Assembly (NCBI RefSeq): GCF_000091305.1
Contig: NC_013929.1
Span: forward strand, 6,944,001 to 7,008,000
From: Streptomyces scabiei 87.22
Lineage (GTDB): Bacteria > Actinomycetota > Actinomycetes > Streptomycetales > Streptomycetaceae
Direction of reading: 5' to 3'
DNA length: 64,000 bases
Each line of letters starts with the position of its first letter. Within the stretch, counting starts at the first letter, position 1. The notes beneath the pieces are model-generated. The model was not told where the DNA came from. It worked only from the letters and a program-made list of their open reading frames with translations, and searched no databases. Positions 16,306 through 24,621 of this stretch are shown here, piece after piece. The translations under genes were made by a program, and so were the position numbers.

Positions 16306-18261
16306 ATGGCCACGGTTGTGAACACCGCCGTGGGCGAGCGGACCGGACCGCTGGACCGGCTGCGCGCCCTCCACGCCGAAGGACGCCTCGCCGACGCGTA
16401 CGACGAGGTGCCCGGTCTGCTGTCCGAACTGGCCGCGGCGGGGGACCCCGCCGGGCCCCCGGCCCCGGACCTGGCGCGAGCCGGGCAACTGCTGTCCCGG
16501 CTGGACCGGGACGAGGTGCTGCGCGAACACCCCGGCACCGAGACGATCACCGTCGCGGTCACCGGCGGTTCCACCCTCAACGGGCTCACGGCCCCGCTCA
16601 CCGCCGAACTCGCCCGTCACGGCCTGCTGTCGAAGCTGCACGAGGGCGACTACGACTCCTGGCGCCGCGATCTCCACAACACCGCCAGCGAGATGTACGA
16701 CGCCGATCTGGCGCTGTGCGTGCTGGACGCCGAGATCGTCTTCGGCGAACTGCCGCACCCCTGGCTGGTGGAGGACGTCCAGCGCGTCACCGCCGGGAAG
16801 CTCAACCTGATCAGCTCGCTGGTGGAGCGCTATGTCACGCGCGGCGGCGGCACCCTGGTGCTCAACACCGTGCCCCTGCTCCGCGGCCATCTGCGCCGGC
16901 TCGTCGACGCCCGCTCCCGGGCCCGGCTCGGGGTGATCTGGCGGGAGTTCAACGCCGGACTGCTGCGGCTGGCCGTCGTGCACGAGCGTGTCCACGTCGT
17001 GGACCTCGATCCGCTGGCCGCCTCCTGCGGCCCGGTCAACGAGCCCCGGCTCGCCGCCTACGCCAAGGTGCAGTTCGGTGAGGAGGTCCTCGCCGGCTAC
17101 GCCCGGGAGGTCGGCCACCTGGCCCGCGTGCTGCGCGGACGCACCAAGAAGGTGCTGGTGGTCGACCTGGACAACACCCTGTGGGACGGCATCCTCGGCG
17201 ACGACGGCCCGGACGGCATCGCCGCCGCCACCACCTACCGCGGCGAGGCGTTCGGCCGGTTCCAGAAGGCCGTCGGACAGCTCGGCGCGCAGGGCGTCCT
17301 GCTCGCGGTGTGCTCCAAGAACGACATCGAGCCGGTCCGCGCCGTCCTGCGCGAGCACCCCGACATGGCCCTGCGGGAGACCGACTTCGTGCAGGTCACC
17401 GCCAACTGGGAGCCCAAGGACCGGAATCTGCTGGAGATCGCCCAGCGGCTCAACCTCGGCGTGGACAGCTTCGTCTTCGTGGACGACTCGCCGTTCGAGT
17501 GCGGTCTGGTCTCCCGCAGCCTGCCCGGCGTCGCCGTGGTCCGGCTCGACGAGGAACCCGCCCTGCACATCGAACGGCTGCTCGCCGACGGCTGGTTCGA
17601 CGTACGGGAGTTGACGCCCGAGGACCGTGCCCGGTCCACGCAGTACCGCACCGAGGTGGCCCGCCAGGACCTCCTGGAGGGCGCGGACTCCATGGAGGAC
17701 TACCTCGCGGAACTGGGCGTCGAGGTCACCCTCTCGCCCCCGCGGGACCACGAGATCCCCCGGGTCTCGCAGGTGACGCTGCGCACCAACCAGTTCAACC
17801 TCACCACCGAACGGCTTCAGCAGGCCGATGTGCGGGCCCTGCACGAGTCCTCCGACGGACTGGTGCTGGCGATCCGCTCCGCGGACCGGTTCGGGGACAA
17901 CGGACTGGTCGGAGCGATCCTGGTCAGCGGCGCCGGCGCGGACGGCGCGGCGGACGGCGGCTGGCACATCGACAACATGCTGCTGAGCTGCCGGGTGTTC
18001 GCCCGCGGTATCGAACAGGCAAGCCTGGCCGCCGTGCTGCACGAGGCGCGGGCCCGGGGGGCGGCCGCCGTGTACGCCCGCTACCGTCCGACGGCCAAGA
18101 ACCACCGGGTGCGCGGTCTGTACCCGTCCCTGGGCTTCGCCGAGACGGGCGAGGACGCCGACGGGACCGTGTCGTTCCGGCACGACCTGACCGAGGAACA
18201 CCTGCCGACGCCGCCGGCGCACGTCCGTCTGAGCACGGACTTCACCCGGCGCTCGTCCTGA
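16306..18261 (+). CDS. FkbH-like HAD-superfamily glyceryl-ACP synthase
   Basis: 651 residues from the ATG at 16306, preceded by TGGAG. ATGs further upstream lack a site. The HAD domain begins at about residue 283 with VLVVDLDNTLWDGILGDDG, the hallmark of the FkbH (IIIC) subfamily, with the two acidic residues at 287 and 289. AVCSKNDIEPV and FVFVDDSPFECGLV are the later HAD motifs. An SGNH-like region precedes it (TGGSTLNGL). A C-terminal acetyltransferase-like region (about 520-650) is also typical. Known FkbH proteins convert 1,3-bisphosphoglycerate to glyceryl-S-ACP for methoxymalonyl or tetronate units. With no O-methyltransferase or 3-hydroxyacyl dehydrogenase nearby, the tetronate role is favoured. 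Confidence 0.9.
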   Translation: MATVVNTAVGERTGPLDRLRALHAEGRLADAYDEVPGLLSELAAAGDPAGPPAPDLARAGQLLSRLDRDEVLREHPGTETITVAVTGGSTLNGLTAPLTAELARHGLLSKLHEGDYDSWRRDLHNTASEMYDADLALCVLDAEIVFGELPHPWLVEDVQRVTAGKLNLISSLVERYVTRGGGTLVLNTVPLLRGHLRRLVDARSRARLGVIWREFNAGLLRLAVVHERVHVVDLDPLAASCGPVNEPRLAAYAKVQFGEEVLAGYAREVGHLARVLRGRTKKVLVVDLDNTLWDGILGDDGPDGIAAATTYRGEAFGRFQKAVGQLGAQGVLLAVCSKNDIEPVRAVLREHPDMALRETDFVQVTANWEPKDRNLLEIAQRLNLGVDSFVFVDDSPFECGLVSRSLPGVAVVRLDEEPALHIERLLADGWFDVRELTPEDRARSTQYRTEVARQDLLEGADSMEDYLAELGVEVTLSPPRDHEIPRVSQVTLRTNQFNLTTERLQQADVRALHESSDGLVLAIRSADRFGDNGLVGAILVSGAGADGAADGGWHIDNMLLSCRVFARGIEQASLAAVLHEARARGAAAVYARYRPTAKNHRVRGLYPSLGFAETGEDADGTVSFRHDLTEEHLPTPPAHVRLSTDFTRRSS

Positions 18262-18271
18262 GGCGGCCGGT

Positions 18272-18610
18272 GTGGCCGTCTCGCCCGGCATGGGGTGGTG
18301 GTCCGTGCGTCCTGCGGCGCGGCGGATCAGGAAGGGCGTCGTCACGTTCTTCGTGGACGGGTTCGGCGCCCTGGCCGTCATCTTCGGCATGGTGCCGCCG
18401 GCCTCCGTGGAGCAGGCCAAGCAGTGGTGGCTCGACGACGGCGGCGCCGGGGGACCGGGCGGCACGGGCCCGTGCCCGCTCGACGAGCCGCCGCCCGCGC
18501 ATCCCGAACGCATGGTCCCCGACGTGCCGCTCTCCCCGCGTGAACGGGAGTTGTGGGCGCAGTTGTGGGGGCACGGCCGGGTGGAGGACGGCCCCGGCCG
18601 GCGGGAGTGA
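18272..18610 (+). CDS. Small conserved-looking protein, function unknown
   Basis: 112 residues from the GTG at 18272, with GAGG eight bases upstream. The ATG at 18290 is an alternative. The N-terminus holds one weakly hydrophobic stretch (VVTFFVDGFGALAVIFGMVP). The middle is Gly/Pro-rich, and the end carries LSPRERELWAQLWGHGR, a short charged amphipathic helix. It begins 11 bases after fkbH and ends 7 bases before the first SARP heptamer of the next operon, so it is probably co-transcribed with fkbH. Small proteins of this style occur beside SARP-controlled clusters, but I cannot name a function. Confidence 0.6.
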   Translation: MAVSPGMGWWSVRPAARRIRKGVVTFFVDGFGALAVIFGMVPPASVEQAKQWWLDDGGAGGPGGTGPCPLDEPPPAHPERMVPDVPLSPRERELWAQLWGHGRVEDGPGRRE

Positions 18611-18616
18611 CGCCGG

Positions 18617-18650
18617 CCGCAAGAGGGGCTTTAGAGACGGACCCGACGAT
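18617..18650 (+). promoter_or_regulatory. SARP-type promoter (fatty acyl-AMP ligase operon)
   Basis: CCGCAAG (18617-18623) and GCTTTAG (18628-18634) are 11 bp apart. Ten bases later comes GACGAT (18645-18650). It precedes the ligase start by 89 bases and probably drives the operon through the phosphopantetheinyl transferase gene. Confidence 0.6.
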
Positions 18651-18738
18651 CGGCACGACGGGTCCGGCGGACAGTCGGTTCGACCGGGCCGACCGATGTC
18701 AACGCGATACGAGTCGCTTCGAGGCGAGGGGAAAGACG

Positions 18739-20547
18739 GTGGCGGAATTCGGTTCATTCGCGGAGGTCGTGCTGACGCGGTCGGACGAACGGGGTGACAC
18801 GGACGCGTTCGTGTTCCTCGCGGACGGCGTGCGGGGCAAGGTGCCGGAGCGACTGCCGTACCGGAACCTGGACCGTGCGGCCAAGGACATCGCGTCCTGG
18901 CTGCAGGAACGGGGACTGGCGGGGCGTCAGGTCCTGCTGCTGTACCCCTCGGGCCTGGACTTCGTGAAGGCGTTCACGGGCTGCCTCTACGCCGGGGCCG
19001 TCGCGGTGCCCGCGCCGCTGCCCTCCGAGCAGGGCCAGCACTTCCGCCGTGTGTCCGGCATCGTCCGCGACGCCCGGGTCGGTGCCGTGCTGACCCTCGC
19101 CGAGCACGCGCCGGAGGTGGAGGCGTGGCTGGCGGCCGAGGGCTTCTCGGACGTGGTCTGCCTGCCCACCGACCAGGGCCCCGTCGGTGACGCGGCCGCC
19201 TGGCGGGACCCGGCGCTGACCCCGGACCACCTGGCGTTCCTGCAGTACACCTCGGGCTCCACCAGCGCCCCCAAGGGCGTGATGGTCTCCCACGGCAACC
19301 TGCTCGCCAACGAGGCGGCCATCGCCCGCTCCACCGGCAACACCCCCGACACGATGATCGGCGGCTGGCTGCCCTTCTACCACGACATGGGCCTGATCGG
19401 GCACATTCTCCAGCCGCTGTGGCTGGGCACCACGAGTGTGCTCATCCCGCCGGTGTCCTTCCTGCGCAAGCCCGCCCGCTGGCTGGAACTGGTCAGCGAG
19501 TACGGCGTGAACGCCAGCGGCGGCCCCAACTTCGCGTACGACCTGTGCGTGCGCCGGGTCACCGACGCGCAGCTGGAGGGCCTGGACCTGTCGACGTGGC
19601 GGACCGCCTGCAACGGCGCCGAGCCCGTCAGGGCCGAGACCCTGCAGGCGTTCACCGAGCGCTTCGGCCCCTACGGGTTCCGGCCCGAGACCATGTTCCC
19701 CTGCTACGGCATGGCCGAGACCACCCTGCTGGTCACCGGCACCCCCAAGACCCGCGGCGCGCTGCTGCGCGAGGTCGACGCGGCCGGACTGGAGCAGGGC
19801 ACGCTGACGGGCCCGTACCTGGGCGCCGCGACACGGACGCTGGTCAGCAGCGGTGTCGCGCTGGCCGAGGACTTCGAGGTGCGGATCGTCGACCCCGAGA
19901 CGCTCGCCGAGCGGCCCGAGGGCCAGGTCGGGGAGATCTGGGTGCGCGGCGCCAGTGTGGCCTCCGGCTACTGGGAGCGGCCCGAGGTGAACGCCGAGAT
20001 CTTCGGCGCCCGGATCGCCGGCCAGGAGGAGCTGGGCGCCTGGCTGCGCACCGGCGACATGGGCGTCATGGGGAGCGGCGGCGAGCTGTTCGTGACGGGC
20101 CGTCTGAAGGAGATGGTCCTGATCAACGGCCGCAACATCTACCCGTACGACGTGGAGAGCGCGGTGCGCGGCCTGGATCCCGCGATCGGCGCGGGGGCCG
20201 TCTTCGCCGTCGACTCCGGCGGCCAGGAGCACCTGGTGGTGATCCACGAGATCCGGGCCGCCGCCGCGGGTGCGGACCTGAAGGACGTGGCCACCCAGAT
20301 CCAGCGGCACATCGGCATGGAGTTCGCCGTCCCGGCGGGCAACGTGCTGCTGGTCCGCCCCGGCACCGTGCGCCGGACCACCAGCGGCAAGATCCAGCGG
20401 ACGCTGATGCGCAAGCTGTTCCTCCAGGGGGCGGTCACCGCGCTGCACTCGGTGCTGGACCCGTCGGTGCGCACGCTGGTCGAGGGAGACGCGAGCGGCG
20501 CGCACGGCGCCCCGGCCGCCGATCCGGCCATGGCACCGGTGGGCTGA
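18739..20547 (+). CDS. Fatty acyl-AMP ligase (FAAL)
   Basis: 602 residues from a GTG at 18739, chosen for the AGGGGA ribosome site and because the text before it is non-coding. The AMP-binding P-loop is YTSGSTSAPKGVMVSHGN at residue 170. GWLPFYHDMGLIGHILQPLW, FPCYGMAETTLLVTG and WLRTGDMGVMGSGGELFVTG are typical of FAALs rather than CoA ligases. The catalytic Lys of the C-terminal domain is in TTSGKIQRTLMRK. The enzyme should activate a free fatty acid and load it on an ACP, probably one of those encoded at 24313 or in the PKS. It heads an operon in which genes overlap or nearly touch. Confidence 0.9.
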   Translation: MAEFGSFAEVVLTRSDERGDTDAFVFLADGVRGKVPERLPYRNLDRAAKDIASWLQERGLAGRQVLLLYPSGLDFVKAFTGCLYAGAVAVPAPLPSEQGQHFRRVSGIVRDARVGAVLTLAEHAPEVEAWLAAEGFSDVVCLPTDQGPVGDAAAWRDPALTPDHLAFLQYTSGSTSAPKGVMVSHGNLLANEAAIARSTGNTPDTMIGGWLPFYHDMGLIGHILQPLWLGTTSVLIPPVSFLRKPARWLELVSEYGVNASGGPNFAYDLCVRRVTDAQLEGLDLSTWRTACNGAEPVRAETLQAFTERFGPYGFRPETMFPCYGMAETTLLVTGTPKTRGALLREVDAAGLEQGTLTGPYLGAATRTLVSSGVALAEDFEVRIVDPETLAERPEGQVGEIWVRGASVASGYWERPEVNAEIFGARIAGQEELGAWLRTGDMGVMGSGGELFVTGRLKEMVLINGRNIYPYDVESAVRGLDPAIGAGAVFAVDSGGQEHLVVIHEIRAAAAGADLKDVATQIQRHIGMEFAVPAGNVLLVRPGTVRRTTSGKIQRTLMRKLFLQGAVTALHSVLDPSVRTLVEGDASGAHGAPAADPAMAPVG

Positions 20548-20550
20548 GCC

Positions 20551-22473
20551 ATGGAGCATCCTCCCTACCGCGTCGCACAGGAACTGGAGTCGCTGCTCGG
20601 CGACCCCGAGGACCCCGCCACACCCTTCTCCCACGCCCGCAGCCTGGAACTGGACGAGAACGAGGAGTTCCCCGCCGACCTCTGCCGGCTGCTGGAGGGC
20701 TGGGGGCTGCAGGAGTTCTACATCCCCGCCGAGCACGGCGGCAGGCTCACCGACTACGAGACCGTCATGCAGGTCATGCGGGTGGTGGCCCGCCGCGACC
20801 TGACCGTCGCCGTCGGCCACGGCAAGACCTACCTCGGCGGGGTCTGCGTCTGGATCTCCGGCACCCCCGAGCAGGCCCGCGGCCTCGCCGCCGACATCCG
20901 GGCCGGGGTGCCGGTCTCGCTGGCCCTCACCGAGCGCGCCCACGGCAGCGACCTGCTCGCCGGGGACGTGCGCGGCGAGAGCGACGGCGCGGGCGGCTGG
21001 CGCATCAGCGGCGAGAAGTGGCTGATCAACAACGCCACCCGGGGCAGCCTCCTGTCCGTCCTCACCCGCACCTGCGAGGACGGCGGGCCGCGCGGCTTCA
21101 CCGTGCTGCTCGTCGACAAGCGCCGGCTCGCTGAGGGGGACGACTACCGCTGCGTGGACAAGATCCGCACCCACGGCATCCGGGGCGCCGACATCAGCGG
21201 CATCGCCTTCGACGGCGCCCCGGTGCCGGCGGACGCGGCGGTCGGCGGCGAGGGCGGCGGCGTCGAGACCGTGCTCAAGGCCCTCCAGCTCACCCGCACC
21301 ATGTGCGCCTCGCTGTCGCTGGGTGCCGCCGACCACGCGCTGGGCATCGCCCTGGACTTCGCCGAGCGGCGCGAGCTGTTCGGACGGCGGCTCATCGACC
21401 TGCCGCAGGCGCGGCACGTGCTCGCCTCGGCCGCGGCGGACGTCCTGACCGGGGAGGCACTGGCCACGGTCGCCGCCCGCTCCGTGCACACCGTCCCCGA
21501 CGAGCTGAGCGTCGCCGCCGCGGCCACCAAGTACCTGGTGCCCACCGGGACCGAGGGCGTGATCGTCGAACTGACCCGGCTGCTCGGCGCCCGGGCCTTC
21601 CTCAAGGACGTCCACGCCCGGGGCATGTTCCAGAAGGTCGACCGCGACCACCGCATCGTCGGCCTCTTCGACGGCAACACCCTGGTCAACCTCAACTCCC
21701 TGGTCAACCAGTTCCGTTCGCTGTCCCGGGGCTGGCTGCGCGGCGGCGGGGACACCGAGGGCGCCGTCCGTGCCTTCGACCTGTCCACCCCGCTGCCCCC
21801 GCTGGACCCGGCGCGGCTGTCCCTGGTGGCCCGGCGCGGCAGCGGCGTCATGGCCACGCTGCCGGCGTCGGTGGCGGCCCTGCGCGCCGAGGCCGGCCGA
21901 CGGCCGGAACTCAAGGGCGCGCTGGGCGCGGCGGAGCGGCTGCTCGCGGTGACCGGCCGGGTCCACGAGGAGATGGACGCGTACCGCGCCGTCGTCTCCG
22001 ACGTCCCGCCCGCCGCCTTCGACGTGGCCCGCCACTACAGCCTGTGCCTGGCCGGCGCCGCCTGCCTCGGCCTGTGGACCCACAACCAGCGGACGGCGCG
22101 GGCCGGGCGCACCGGTGAACTGTGGCGCGACGGGGTGTGGCTGTGGCCCGTCCTCGACCGGCTGCTGGTGAAACTGGGCGAACCGGACGCCGGGGACCCC
22201 GACGCCTACCCGCAGCTGCTGGAGCGGCTGCGGGCCGCACGGGAGGCGGGCGAGCTGTTCTCCCTGATCCCGTTCTCGCTGGGCGGGAGCGCCGGGCGGC
22301 CCACCGGGGCGTCCGACGCCGCCGCCCGGCCCGCCCACGCATCCGGCGGTGCGGGCCCGCTCGCCCGCACATCCGGCGGTGACGGCGGTCCGCCGGCCGC
22401 CGTACCGCAAGGACAGACCGACACCCGGGCCGCCGTCGGCGGCACCCGGACACCCGAGGGGACGTCATGCTGA
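20551..22473 (+). CDS. Acyl-CoA dehydrogenase-like protein 1 (acyl-ACP desaturating)
   Basis: 640 residues, starting 4 bases after the ligase gene. The N-terminal helical domain is followed by the FAD-contact segment VSLALTERAHGSDLLAGDVR and WRISGEKWLINNATRGSLLS. The C-terminal helical domain (LQLTRTMCASLSLGAADHAL, then RRELFGRRLIDLPQARHVLA) is typical of the family. A C-terminal extension of about 200 residues makes it longer than housekeeping enzymes (about 380). Long paired dehydrogenases beside an acyl-AMP ligase and an ACP are known from lipopeptide clusters (friulimicin, ramoplanin, enduracidin), where they unsaturate the lipid. The same role is inferred here. The last 60 residues are Gly/Pro/Thr-rich and probably disordered. 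Confidence 0.85.
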   Translation: MEHPPYRVAQELESLLGDPEDPATPFSHARSLELDENEEFPADLCRLLEGWGLQEFYIPAEHGGRLTDYETVMQVMRVVARRDLTVAVGHGKTYLGGVCVWISGTPEQARGLAADIRAGVPVSLALTERAHGSDLLAGDVRGESDGAGGWRISGEKWLINNATRGSLLSVLTRTCEDGGPRGFTVLLVDKRRLAEGDDYRCVDKIRTHGIRGADISGIAFDGAPVPADAAVGGEGGGVETVLKALQLTRTMCASLSLGAADHALGIALDFAERRELFGRRLIDLPQARHVLASAAADVLTGEALATVAARSVHTVPDELSVAAAATKYLVPTGTEGVIVELTRLLGARAFLKDVHARGMFQKVDRDHRIVGLFDGNTLVNLNSLVNQFRSLSRGWLRGGGDTEGAVRAFDLSTPLPPLDPARLSLVARRGSGVMATLPASVAALRAEAGRRPELKGALGAAERLLAVTGRVHEEMDAYRAVVSDVPPAAFDVARHYSLCLAGAACLGLWTHNQRTARAGRTGELWRDGVWLWPVLDRLLVKLGEPDAGDPDAYPQLLERLRAAREAGELFSLIPFSLGGSAGRPTGASDAAARPAHASGGAGPLARTSGGDGGPPAAVPQGQTDTRAAVGGTRTPEGTSC

Positions 22474-24266
22474 GTGATCCCGCGGTCCAGGGGCTGCACG
22501 GCAAGGCAGCCCCGACCGGTACCGCCCCTGCCACCGACCCGGCCACGCACCAGGCGCGCGAGAGCGCGGTCCGGGCCAGGATCGCCGACCTGGAGAACCG
22601 TTTCGGGGACCCCCAGGACCCCGCCAACCCGCTGGGCGCCGCCGGGCTGCTCGCCGCCGACGAGGCCGGGGAACTGCCCGCCGCGGGCGAGCGGCTCCTC
22701 GACGACGTCGTCCTCAACGCCGAGTTCGTGCCCACCGGCCTCGGTGGGCGCCTCGACCGCCTCGACACGCTCGTCCGCGTGATGCGTCAGGTGTTCCGGC
22801 GCGACGTGGCGCTCGGCCTCGGCTACGGCATCACGTCGTTCATGGCCGCCGTCAACGTGTGGACGGCCGGCAACGAGGAGCAGCGCCGCCGGACGGCGGA
22901 GCTGCTGCTGGGCGGCTCCAAGATCTCCGTCGCCTATCACGAGCTGCCGCACGGCAACGACTTCGTCCGCAACGAGTTCCGGGCCGACCCCGTGCCCGGT
23001 GCCTTCCGCCTCAACGGCCGCAAGGAGGTCATCAACAACGCCGACCGGGCCGCCGCCTACGCCCTGTTCAGCCGCACCGACGACAGCCCGGGCAGCCGCA
23101 GCCACTCGGTGCTGCTGGCCGAACGGGACCAGCTCGACGCGGAGCGCTTCAAGGTCCTGCCCCGCTACCACGCCGTCGGCGTGCGCGGCTGCCGGCTGTC
23201 CGGGCTGGACTTCAGCGACTGCCCGGTGCCCGACAGCACCCTCCTCGGTGCCCGCGGCCAGGGCGTGGAACTGGCGCTGCGCTCCTTCCAGATCACCCGC
23301 AGCGCCATCCCCAGCATGGCCGTCGGCGCCCTCGACACCAGCCTGCGCACGGTGGTGCGGTTCGCCCTCGGGCGCCAGCTCTACCGGCGGTCGGTGATGG
23401 AGATCCCGCACGCCTCCTCCACCCTCACCGGCGCCTTCCTGGACCTGCTGATCTGCGACAGCATGGCGACGGTCGGCACCCGGGCGGTGCATCTGCTGCC
23501 CGACGAGACCAGCGTCTACGCGGCGGCCGTGAAGTACCTGGTGCCCAAGATGCTCACCGACACTATGTACGACCTGTCGATCGTGCTCGGGGCGCGGTTC
23601 TACGTCCGCGAGGGCGAGTTCGGCCTCTTCCAGAAGCACGTGCGCGACCTGCCGGTGCTCAGCCTCGGCCACGCGGGCTCCGCGGCCTGCCAGGCCACCA
23701 TCATCCCGCAGCTGTCCCGGCTGGCCCGGCGCGCCTGGTTCTCCGGCGACGAGGCCCCGCAGAGTCTGTTCCGGCCGAGGGAGGGGCTGCCCGGCATCCC
23801 CTTCGAGAGCCTCGCCCTCGCCAGCGGCCGGGACAGCCTGAGCGCCTCGCTGGTCGCCGCCGCCGACGGGCTGCCGAGCGGCTCTCCCGAGGAACTCGCG
23901 GTCCAGGCACTCGTCATGCGGATGCTGGACCAGCTGCGCCAGCTCCAGGAGGACAGCCTGAACCTCTCCCCGCAGGACCGCACCGCCCTCGCCAGCCCCG
24001 CCAGCTTCGCGCTCGCCGACCGCTACGCCGTGTTCCTCGCGGCCGCCTCCGTCCTCGGCGTCTGGCGCGGGGCCCAGGGCGGCGACGATCCCTTCCTGGC
24101 CGACCCGGCCTGGGTGGCCGCCGCACTGCACCGCCTCGCCCGCCGGCTCGGGCAGCGCCCGGCCGACCTGCCGCCCGGGTGCGAGGGCCGGGTGCACGAG
24201 GAAGTGCTCCGACGCTTCCACGAACGCCGCAGCTACGACCTCTACGACACCCCGCTGGCCGGCTGA
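22467..24266 (+). CDS. Acyl-CoA dehydrogenase-like protein 2
   Basis: 599 residues. The ATG overlaps the stop of the first dehydrogenase by 7 bases. It is a clear paralogue: KISVAYHELPHGNDFVRNEF and FRLNGRKEVINNADRAAAYA replace the FAD segment, and LRSFQITRSAIPSMAVGALD with FALGRQLYRRSVMEIPHASS form the C-terminal core. The usual acyl-CoA dehydrogenase TE-GSD motif reads YHELPHGND, so flavin contacts may differ from the partner. The two proteins may form a heteromer or act in sequence on an ACP-bound chain. Confidence 0.82.
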   Translation: MLSDPAVQGLHGKAAPTGTAPATDPATHQARESAVRARIADLENRFGDPQDPANPLGAAGLLAADEAGELPAAGERLLDDVVLNAEFVPTGLGGRLDRLDTLVRVMRQVFRRDVALGLGYGITSFMAAVNVWTAGNEEQRRRTAELLLGGSKISVAYHELPHGNDFVRNEFRADPVPGAFRLNGRKEVINNADRAAAYALFSRTDDSPGSRSHSVLLAERDQLDAERFKVLPRYHAVGVRGCRLSGLDFSDCPVPDSTLLGARGQGVELALRSFQITRSAIPSMAVGALDTSLRTVVRFALGRQLYRRSVMEIPHASSTLTGAFLDLLICDSMATVGTRAVHLLPDETSVYAAAVKYLVPKMLTDTMYDLSIVLGARFYVREGEFGLFQKHVRDLPVLSLGHAGSAACQATIIPQLSRLARRAWFSGDEAPQSLFRPREGLPGIPFESLALASGRDSLSASLVAAADGLPSGSPEELAVQALVMRMLDQLRQLQEDSLNLSPQDRTALASPASFALADRYAVFLAAASVLGVWRGAQGGDDPFLADPAWVAAALHRLARRLGQRPADLPPGCEGRVHEEVLRRFHERRSYDLYDTPLAG

Positions 24267-24312
24267 GCGCCGGCCGACCGGACCCGACGCGCCTTCACCG
24301 AGGAGTTCTTCC

Positions 24313-24621
24313 ATGACTGTCCCCGCGACCGACCGCACCGCGAACAACGAGCACACCGCACACACCGTCGAGTCGCTGAGCAGCTGGCTCGCCGACCGGA
24401 TCGCCCTCTACCTCAGGCGCACGCCGTCCGAGATCTCGCCCACCGTGCCGCTGGCCGAGTACGGCCTCGACTCGGTCGCGGCGCTGAGCCTGTGCGGCGA
24501 CATCGAGGAGGACTTCGACCTCGTCCTCGAACCCACCGTGGCCTGGGACTACCCGACCGTCGCGGCACTGGCCGAGCACCTGGTGGAGGAACTGCGGGCG
24601 ATGGAGGGCGAGAATCGATGA
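24313..24621 (+). CDS. Acyl carrier protein
   Basis: 102 residues with GAGGAG seven bases upstream. The phosphopantetheine site is Ser54 in LAEYGLDSVAALSLCGDIEE. An N-terminal extension of about 20 polar residues precedes the four-helix fold. Its position after the ligase and the two dehydrogenases makes it the likely carrier of the fatty acyl starter during desaturation. Its stop overlaps the PKS start (ATGA). Confidence 0.9.
   Translation: MTVPATDRTANNEHTAHTVESLSSWLADRIALYLRRTPSEISPTVPLAEYGLDSVAALSLCGDIEEDFDLVLEPTVAWDYPTVAALAEHLVEELRAMEGENR

Noticed and set aside
16306..18261. FkbH as part of a methoxymalonyl-ACP pathway
   Set aside because: No O-methyltransferase or 3-hydroxyacyl dehydrogenase partner is present. 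The E2-type acyltransferase, FabH-like protein and hydrolase point to tetronate formation instead.
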